Shown here: positions 1 through 4,517 of the stretch, piece after piece
Layout: every line of letters begins with the position of its first letter
Position numbering within the stretch: position 1 is the first letter of the stretch
Assembly (NCBI GenBank): GCA_039798005.1
Contig: JBDKGV010000137.1
Location: 1 to 9,066, forward strand
Direction: 5' to 3'
DNA from: JBDKGV01 sp039798005
GTDB lineage: Bacteria; Fibrobacterota; Fibrobacteria; UBA5070
Length of the DNA: 9,066 bases
Notes under the pieces: model-generated
Database searches by the model: none
What the model saw: only the letters and a program-made list of their open reading frames with translations
Told to the model about the DNA's origin: nothing
Position numbers and translations under genes: made by a program

Positions 1-120
1 GACGCCAAGCGCACCGAAGTCAAGGCTCGCGTCGAAGCCAAGCGCGCCGACATCGAGAAGCGCATTGAAGCCGCCAAGGCCGCCAAGGAAGCTGCCGCAG
101 CGACCACCACGACTCCTTGA
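1..120 (+). CDS. 3' end of Ala/Lys-rich helical protein (paralogue of 415-978)
   Basis: Only the last 39 codons and the TGA stop are in the window; the 5' part lies upstream. The reading frame is fixed by its match to the complete gene at 415-978: the first 60 bases are identical to 841-900, and the encoded tail has the same alternating acidic/basic helical pattern (Lys, Glu, Arg, Ala) ending in four Thr and one Pro. Relative to the downstream copy it lacks one 9-bp AAK unit and one 9-bp ACCACCACG unit, so its tail is six residues shorter. Codons are otherwise nearly unchanged, so the copies arose by recent duplication or are kept alike by gene conversion. A strong terminator follows 28 bases after the stop. 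The function is unknown; the downstream copy suggests an exported, coiled-coil-like protein. Confidence 0.8.
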   Translation, partial: DAKRTEVKARVEAKRADIEKRIEAAKAAKEAAAATTTTP

Positions 121-147
121 TTGCACTGACCTCGCATTGAGGACAGG

Positions 148-180
148 AAGGCACCGCGAATGCGGTGCCTTTTCGTTTTT
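148..180 (+). terminator. Intrinsic terminator of the partial first gene
   Basis: A perfect 10-bp stem AAGGCACCGC / GCGGTGCCTT (148-157 with 162-171) closes a GAAT loop and is followed by a T-rich run with one C interruption. It ends transcription of the gene that stops at 120. The 30 bases 145-174 are identical to 1003-1032, the terminator of the paralogous gene, although the sequence between each stop codon and its hairpin has diverged. Confidence 0.9.
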
Positions 181-253
181 CCCTTTCGGGTCAGCTCGAC
201 AGGACGCGCGCACGGAATCGAAAGACCTCAAAGACCTCAAGGCAATCGCAAAT

Positions 254-290
254 TGGGGCAATCCACCAGGGCGTGCCCGTTTCTGCCCCA
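254..290. other. Nested inverted repeat in the 121-414 gap
   Basis: TGGGGCA (254-260) pairs with TGCCCCA (284-290), and between them GGGC (269-272) faces GCCC (275-278). The result is a small hairpin nested inside a larger one. No T-tract follows, so it is not a terminator. The rest of the 294-base gap holds the terminator at 148-180, a two-copy tandem AAAGACCTC (221-238) and the promoter candidate at 343-359; I see no gene in it. The inverted repeat may be a protein-binding site, a small transcript structure or chance. Confidence 0.3.
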
Positions 291-342
291 GATTTGGTCT
301 GAAATTCTCTGGAGATTCCAAGACATAGCCACCGAAAATCAA

Positions 343-359
343 TTGGCACGAGACTTGAT
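343..359 (+). promoter_or_regulatory. Candidate sigma-54-like promoter for the 415-978 gene
   Basis: TTGGCACGAGACTTGAT matches the sigma-54 consensus YTGGCACG-N4-TTGCW well in the -24 block and in spacing (GG, ten bases, then GA), but the -12 GC dinucleotide reads GA. If it is used, transcription would start near 370, giving a leader of about 45 bases ahead of the ATG at 415. I found no convincing sigma-70 -35/-10 pair at normal spacing here. No upstream enhancer-protein site is evident. One key base deviates, so this remains a candidate. Confidence 0.35.
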
Positions 360-414
360 CTATTGAAAAGCATACGGCCAATCGGCCCGTAACAAACAAC
401 TACTGGAGACTGAA

Positions 415-978
415 ATGAAGAAGCTCATCGCCGCCATCGCCCTCGCAAGTGTCGCTTCCTTCGCTGGCGAAGCGCCCGACTCCGTCAAGGTCCGCCCGGC
501 ACTGCCGGAATTCCACGTCGGCGCCAAGCTCGACTCCGTGATCAAGGCCGAGAAGGAATGCTGGAAGGCCGATTCCGCCAAGTACGCTGGCTTTGCCAAG
601 AAGGACAGCGCCAAGTTCGCTGAGGCCACCGCAAAGTTGCCGGATTCCATCCGCACCGAGATCAAGAAGCACCGCACCGAGATCGAAGCCAAGGTCGCTG
701 AGTTCCAGAAGCTCAAGGGCGCCGAGATCAAGGTCAAGCTCGACTCCCTGCACGCCATCCAGAAGGTGCGCCGCGACTCCGTGATCGCCAAGCTCCCGGT
801 CGAAGTCCAGGAGAAGATCAAGGCACACGTGGCTGAGATCGACGCCAAGCGCACCGAAGTCAAGGCTCGCGTCGAAGCCAAGCGCGCCGACATCGAGAAG
901 CGCATCGAAGCCGCCAAGGCTGCCAAGGCCGCCAAGGAAGCCGCTGCCGCAACCACCACGACCACCACGACTCCTTGA
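415..978 (+). CDS. Exported Ala/Lys/Glu-rich helical repeat protein, unknown function
   Basis: A 187-residue protein I cannot assign to a named family. It opens with a typical Sec signal peptide (MKK, then a short hydrophobic Ala-rich core; likely cleavage after Ala17), so the mature protein should leave the cytoplasm. The rest is strongly charged and helix-favouring, with no membrane segment and one Cys (residue 49). Residues 73-124 and 125-176 form two degenerate 52-residue repeats: each begins AKLP and carries an IK-x-H and EI-x-AK pattern 10-20 residues later (His86 and His138 align). The tail is Ala-rich and ends in seven Thr and a Pro. The start is supported by TGGAGA at 404-409, six bases before ATG. 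It has its own terminator and lies directly behind a paralogue, so it is probably a single-gene unit. A periplasmic or surface coiled coil is plausible, but that is inference from composition only. Confidence 0.8.
   Translation: MKKLIAAIALASVASFAGEAPDSVKVRPALPEFHVGAKLDSVIKAEKECWKADSAKYAGFAKKDSAKFAEATAKLPDSIRTEIKKHRTEIEAKVAEFQKLKGAEIKVKLDSLHAIQKVRRDSVIAKLPVEVQEKIKAHVAEIDAKRTEVKARVEAKRADIEKRIEAAKAAKAAKEAAAATTTTTTTP
841..978 (+). repeat. Direct repeat shared with 1-120 (duplicated gene 3' end)
   Basis: 841-900 is base-for-base identical to 1-60, and the remainder to the stop codon matches 61-120 apart from a few substitutions and two length changes. There are three GCCAAGG-type 9-mers at 913-939 against two at 73-90, and two ACCACCACG units at 952-969 against one at 103-111. 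The repeat period is 840 bases. The match probably continues upstream of the window, so its true extent cannot be seen. Confidence 0.9.
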
Positions 979-1005
979 TCCGCTGACAGTTCATCAATGG
1001 GTAGG

Positions 1006-1039
1006 AAGGCACCGCGAATGCGGTGCCTTTTCCTTTTCT
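1006..1039 (+). terminator. Intrinsic terminator of the 415-978 gene
   Basis: The stem AAGGCACCGC / GCGGTGCCTT (1006-1015 with 1020-1029) has a GAAT loop and is followed by TTTTCCTTTT. It starts 27 bases after the stop codon and repeats the terminator at 148-180. It separates the helical-protein gene from nuoA, so nuoA needs its own promoter somewhere in 1040-1140. Confidence 0.9.
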
Positions 1040-1078
1040 GTTCAGGGCGCGTTGCGAGGAAACGCAACCTCACCGCCA

Positions 1079-1132
1079 GCGCGGTCCGCGAGATCCAATA
1101 AGGGACTTTTCCCTGCTGGATATTCCCCGCGC
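1079..1132 (+). promoter_or_regulatory. Structured leader of nuoA (candidate)
   Basis: Three nested complementary pairs lie just ahead of the nuoA ribosome binding site: GCGCGG (1079-1084) with CCGCGC (1127-1132), ATCCA (1093-1097) with TGGAT (1117-1121), and AGGGA (1101-1105) with TCCCT (1110-1114) around a CTTT loop. CCGCG at 1086-1090 could instead pair locally with CGCGG at 1080-1084, which would exclude the outer stem. A separate hairpin, GTTGCG/CGCAAC, lies at 1051-1068. No known riboswitch class is recognised. The leader may be regulatory, or simply a GC-rich fold. Confidence 0.35.
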
Positions 1133-1143
1133 GAATGTTTATC

Positions 1144-1150
1144 TTGGAGA
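1144..1150 (+). promoter_or_regulatory. Ribosome binding site fixing the nuoA start
   Basis: TTGGAGA lies four bases before the ATG at 1155. This favours that start over the in-frame ATG at 1023, which would sit inside the preceding terminator hairpin and add 44 residues absent from the family. Confidence 0.75.
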
Positions 1151-1154
1151 AACT

Positions 1155-1526
1155 ATGGACACCTTCGAAATCGTATTCCCGTTCACGGTGCTTGCCCTGA
1201 TCGGCCTGCTTGCACCGACCGGCATGACCGCCTTCAATTGGTTCCTCAACCGCAATCGGACGACGTGGCGTTCCAAGGACGAGCCCTACGAATGCGGATT
1301 GAGCTCCACCGTGGGCACTGCCGGCGACCGCGTCTCGGTCAAGTTCTACCTCGTGGCCGTCCTGTTCCTTGCCTTCGACCTGGAAGTCGCCTTCCTCTAC
1401 CCTTGGGCCGTACGTTTCCTCAAGGGCGGCTGGGAAATGCTCTGGGCCTTCCTGTTCTTCCTTGTCCTGTTGGAATCCGCCTACCTCTATCTCTACCGCA
1501 AGGGTGCGTTGGACTGGCGCAAGTAA
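1155..1526 (+). CDS. nuoA: NADH-quinone oxidoreductase subunit A (complex I, ND3 homologue)
   Basis: This 123-residue membrane protein is subunit A of respiratory complex I, which couples NADH oxidation to quinone reduction and proton translocation. It has three membrane helices (about 5-28, 62-86 and 93-114). The loop after the first carries the family signature PYECG (44-48), whose Cys47 matches the ND3 loop cysteine. The second helix carries FDLEVAFLYPWA (74-85), with the conserved acidic pair Asp75 and Glu77; Glu107 lies in the third helix. The tail GALDW (117-121) is also typical. Length is normal for the family (about 120-147), so the gene looks intact. Unusually, it is not followed by nuoB: a terminator comes 22 bases after the stop, and a transporter gene is next. 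The rest of complex I must be encoded elsewhere, if it exists. Confidence 0.95.
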   Translation: MDTFEIVFPFTVLALIGLLAPTGMTAFNWFLNRNRTTWRSKDEPYECGLSSTVGTAGDRVSVKFYLVAVLFLAFDLEVAFLYPWAVRFLKGGWEMLWAFLFFLVLLESAYLYLYRKGALDWRK

Positions 1527-1548
1527 GCGCAGTTCACCTCTGAGATGC

Positions 1549-1580
1549 GAAGCCCGCCAACCGTGCGGGCTTTTTCTTTT
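1549..1580 (+). terminator. Intrinsic terminator of nuoA
   Basis: GAAGCCCGC (1549-1557) pairs with GCGGGCTTT (1565-1573), with a G-T wobble at the base, across a seven-base loop. It is followed by TTTTTCTTTT at 1571-1580. It ends the nuoA transcript and leaves about 50 bases for the promoter and ribosome binding site of the transporter gene, unless there is read-through. Confidence 0.88.
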
Positions 1581-1632
1581 CCCAAACATTTTTACGCTTT
1601 AGTGCTCAGAACCTCCGAGAAGGACCCCACAC

Positions 1633-4299
1633 ATGAGTCATCGTCCTGCCCCCACCACTGGAATCGCCGCATGGTATGTGCGGGTGACCTCCCGCCATCC
1701 TTGGCTCAGCCTGGGCGTCTTCCTGCTTTTCACGGCGTTCATGGCCGTCATGGCCGGAAAGCTGCGGATCAGCACCGATCTGAAGCTGCTGCTTCCCTCC
1801 AGCACCCCTTCCGTGAAGGCCCTGCATCTTTCCGAGAAGCGCTTGGGTTCCACGGACTTCTACACGCTGGCCTTCGAGGATTCCTCGGCCGAAAACCTCG
1901 GCCGGTTCCAGAAGGCCCTGGCCGAAAGCCTGCAGGCTTGGCAGCCGGTCAAATGGGTCCAGTACGACGAGGATCGCTCCTTCTTCATGCGCCACGCCCT
2001 GATGTACCTGCCGGTGGATCAGTTGGAGGATCTCGAGAACCGCCTGACCTCCATGAGCAAGGGTGCGGAAAACTTCAATCCCCTGCTCCTTGATCTCAGC
2101 GACGAACCCAAGGCCCCCGCCAATCTCGACGGTTGGCCGGAACGCATGTCCCTCTACAAGCAGGGCATGCCGATGGATGTCGTCGAAAAGCTCCTGTCCA
2201 CCATCGAGAAGGAGACCTCCAAGCCCAAGGCCAGCGCCCCGGCGCTGGGAACGGCCGCCGCCGTCGCCGCAACCCCTGCCCCTGTGCTTCCCGACTCGCT
2301 GAACGATCGCATGATCGGCTGGCACGCGGAGAAGGGCAAGTGGGTGGGCGTGGTCATCGCACAGCTGGACAAGCCATCCACCGATGCGGCGTTCGCCCAG
2401 GAGGCTCTCGATCAGGGCCGCGCGCTTTCCGAGAAGGTGCAGAAGGCCCTTGGGATCACCGTCCACTTCAAGGTGGTCGGCGCCTATTCCGATCCGTCCT
2501 CCGAACTCGAGGACATCAACTCGGACATGTGGATCTCCTCGATGGTCGCCATCACGCTGATCCTGGGGCTCCTGTTGTTCTACATGCGCCGCCCCGGCAA
2601 TGTGCTCGTGGTGTTCGTGCCCCTCCTTTGCGCCATGGCCTGGATGATGGGCGCCGCCGAGCTGGTCTACGGACGCCTGACCGTCCTGACCTCCTTCGTG
2701 CTTGCCCTGCTTTCAGGTCTTGGCATCGAGTACAGCATCCATGTGTACTCCCGCTGGATGGAGGAGCGTCGCAACGGATACGATGCGCAGGACGCCATGG
2801 TGCTTTCGCTCTCGCGCACCGGACGCTCGCTGGCATCGGCCATGGTCGCCGCCATCGTGTGCATGCTCGCGCTTCAAATCGGGCACTTCCAGGGCTTCAA
2901 GGAATTCGGCATCGTCGTCTCGATGGGCGTGGCGTTGGCCTTCCTCGCCTCCATGACATTGCTTCCTCCCCTCCTGTTCGCGCTTCTTTCGATCGGCAGC
3001 GGATTGAGCAACAAGGGATGGAATCGCCTTTCCTGGTTCTTCCCGTCGCAGAGCCACACCACCGGAGCCATCCTGGTTCCCCGCATGACTTGGCGTCCAT
3101 GGGTCCTTTGGACCTCGTTCGGATTGACCATCGCCATCACGGTGTTCATGTCCTTCGCCCCCTCGGTGGAGTTCGAGAACGACTTCAAGAACCTGCGCAG
3201 CGGCAAAGGCAAGTTCCATTGGCTGACCTCCAAGATCGATTCCCTGATGACCGACCAGTCCAAGGTGAAGGCGGCTCAACAAGGCGGAATCAGCTATGGT
3301 CGCGCCGTGGGCAAGGGCAAGAACACCTCGCCCTCGGTCGTGCTTGCCAACAGCGAAGCCTCCATGCGTCAGGTGCACGACACCTTGGGCGCCCGTTTCG
3401 GCTCTCCTGCCGACACCATGCTCAAGAGCTTCGTGACCATCCAGTCCTTCGTGCCCCGCAAGGAGGATCAGCTCAACCGTCTGGAGGTCCTTGGACGCAT
3501 CCGCACCCTGCTTGACGGACCCGAGTTCGCGAAGGCCGACTCCGCGGAGAAGGCCAAGCTCAAGACCTTGCGCAACTACACCGTGTGCGACACCTTCGGG
3601 TTCGACTCGTTGCCGCCCTATGCCCGTCGCTTCCTGACCGAGGCCGACGGCAGCCACGGCAAGTTCGGCCTGATCTACGCCGACATGCGCGAGTCCGACG
3701 CCATCGAAAGCAAGAAGTTCCAGGACCGCTACTCCCACTTCACCACGGCAAACGACACCGTGCTGGTCGCCTCCACCGGCTTCATCTACGCCGATGTCGT
3801 GGACATGGTCAAGAGCGACGTGAGGTCGCTTGCACTGTTCGTCTTCCTGTTCCTGGGCGCGATCGTCTTCCTGGACACCCGCTCCTGGCGCGGCATGATC
3901 GTGAACATGGGCTATGTCGGCCTGATCTCGTGGTGGACCTACGGCGCGATGGGTTGGATGGGCCTCAAGCTTGGCATGTTCAACATCGTGGTGCTGCCGG
4001 CGCTCCTGTCCAATACGGTCGATGCCACCATCCACCTGTACCATCGCCGCATGGAGATGGGCAAGGGGCACATCGGGGAGATCCTGCACAATGCCGGGTC
4101 CTCGGTTCTGGCTGGCACGCTCACCAACGCGTTCGGCTTCCTGTCGCTTGTCGTGGTCGGGCACAAGGGTCTGAACACCATCGGCATGCTCGCCGTGGTG
4201 GGCTATGCCGCTGGCATCTCGATCCTGTTCCTCTCGATGCCGTTCCTGTTGGAATACGTCTGCCCCAAGGAGCCTCAGGCCGGACACGGCGACGACTGA
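1633..4299 (+). CDS. RND superfamily (MMPL-type) membrane transporter
   Basis: An 888-residue inner-membrane protein with the duplicated RND layout: TM1 (about 24-41), a large extracytoplasmic domain (45-296), TM2-TM6 (299-453), TM7 (490-509), a second large domain (510-728) and TM8-TM12 (732-878). The family uses the proton gradient to export lipids or other hydrophobic compounds. The TM4 motif GLGIEYSIH places Glu366-Tyr367 where relatives usually have Asp-Tyr; TM10 has Asp797 in the corresponding NTVDATIH motif. The first periplasmic domain contains an Ala/Pro-rich linker (197-220). The size and the RHPWL motif before TM1 resemble the HpnN-like branch, but the substrate cannot be read from the sequence. 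The start is supported by AAGGA at 1620-1624, eight bases before ATG. No membrane-fusion or outer-membrane partner gene adjoins it, and a terminator follows, so it is probably a single-gene unit. Confidence 0.9.
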   Translation: MSHRPAPTTGIAAWYVRVTSRHPWLSLGVFLLFTAFMAVMAGKLRISTDLKLLLPSSTPSVKALHLSEKRLGSTDFYTLAFEDSSAENLGRFQKALAESLQAWQPVKWVQYDEDRSFFMRHALMYLPVDQLEDLENRLTSMSKGAENFNPLLLDLSDEPKAPANLDGWPERMSLYKQGMPMDVVEKLLSTIEKETSKPKASAPALGTAAAVAATPAPVLPDSLNDRMIGWHAEKGKWVGVVIAQLDKPSTDAAFAQEALDQGRALSEKVQKALGITVHFKVVGAYSDPSSELEDINSDMWISSMVAITLILGLLLFYMRRPGNVLVVFVPLLCAMAWMMGAAELVYGRLTVLTSFVLALLSGLGIEYSIHVYSRWMEERRNGYDAQDAMVLSLSRTGRSLASAMVAAIVCMLALQIGHFQGFKEFGIVVSMGVALAFLASMTLLPPLLFALLSIGSGLSNKGWNRLSWFFPSQSHTTGAILVPRMTWRPWVLWTSFGLTIAITVFMSFAPSVEFENDFKNLRSGKGKFHWLTSKIDSLMTDQSKVKAAQQGGISYGRAVGKGKNTSPSVVLANSEASMRQVHDTLGARFGSPADTMLKSFVTIQSFVPRKEDQLNRLEVLGRIRTLLDGPEFAKADSAEKAKLKTLRNYTVCDTFGFDSLPPYARRFLTEADGSHGKFGLIYADMRESDAIESKKFQDRYSHFTTANDTVLVASTGFIYADVVDMVKSDVRSLALFVFLFLGAIVFLDTRSWRGMIVNMGYVGLISWWTYGAMGWMGLKLGMFNIVVLPALLSNTVDATIHLYHRRMEMGKGHIGEILHNAGSSVLAGTLTNAFGFLSLVVVGHKGLNTIGMLAVVGYAAGISILFLSMPFLLEYVCPKEPQAGHGDD

Positions 4300-4331
4300 C
4301 CATCCGGATGACAGGTTCCTGAAGAACCGCG

Positions 4332-4370
4332 AAGCCCCCTTTCAGCCATCGAGCAAAGGGGGCTTTTTCG
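4332..4370 (+). terminator. Intrinsic terminator of the RND transporter gene
   Basis: An 11-bp perfect stem AAGCCCCCTTT (4332-4342) with AAAGGGGGCTT (4355-4365) surrounds a 12-base loop and is followed by a T5 run. It begins 32 bases after the stop codon and separates the transporter from the GH74 gene. Confidence 0.9.
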
Positions 4371-4387
4371 TGTCCGGTCCGGTTCGT

Positions 4388-4405
4388 GGTCCACGCGGTC
4401 CACAC
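4388..4405. promoter_or_regulatory. Tandem GGTCCAC motif upstream of the GH74 gene
   Basis: GGTCCACGC and GGTCCACAC stand head to tail at 4388-4396 and 4397-4405, and GTGGTCCAC at 4387-4394 plus its preceding base is nearly palindromic. The 9-mer GGTCCACGC recurs at 7035-7043 in the leader of the fibro-slime gene. This could be an operator shared by the two genes. The 7-mer GGTCCAC also occurs inside coding sequence, so chance is possible. Confidence 0.25.
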
Positions 4406-4502
4406 CCATTCCGGCATTGGGGTGCACCGGCATCGACCCTGCGTCATCTTCCCGATTCGTCCAACGCCAAAGAGTGGGGCTAGGGGCGCTCATGCACAGA
4501 TC

Positions 4503-4510
4503 GAGGGAGG
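4503..4510 (+). promoter_or_regulatory. Ribosome binding site fixing the GH74 start
   Basis: GAGGGAGG lies seven bases before the ATG at 4518, which is followed directly by a signal peptide. The open frame runs further up to an ATG at 4386, but that start would put 44 unrelated residues ahead of the signal peptide. Confidence 0.8.
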
Positions 4511-4517
4511 CACGTCG

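Noticed and set aside
949..975. Short ACC/ACG repeat considered as a satellite or CRISPR-like array
   Set aside because: It is an in-frame run of Thr codons with no spacers, part of the coding sequence of the 415-978 gene.
1023..1154. In-frame upstream extension of nuoA
   Set aside because: It starts inside the preceding terminator stem and adds 44 residues not found in the family; the ribosome binding site supports the ATG at 1155.
360..1589. 409-codon open frame on the minus strand
   Set aside because: It lies opposite the helical-protein gene and nuoA, crosses two terminators, and its Val/Ala runs are the reverse complement of Thr and Ala codon repeats.
2133..3515. 460-codon open frame in another + frame inside the transporter gene
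   Set aside because: It is Arg/His/Pro-rich with no membrane segments or motifs, whereas the overlapping transporter frame is convincing throughout.
2713..4287. 524-codon open frame on the minus strand
   Set aside because: It is a shadow of the RND transporter, rich in His, Gly, Asp and Glu, with no family motif and no ribosome binding site seen.
4386..4517. In-frame upstream extension of the GH74 gene
   Set aside because: A strong ribosome binding site and a signal peptide begin at 4518; the extension would place unrelated residues before the signal peptide.
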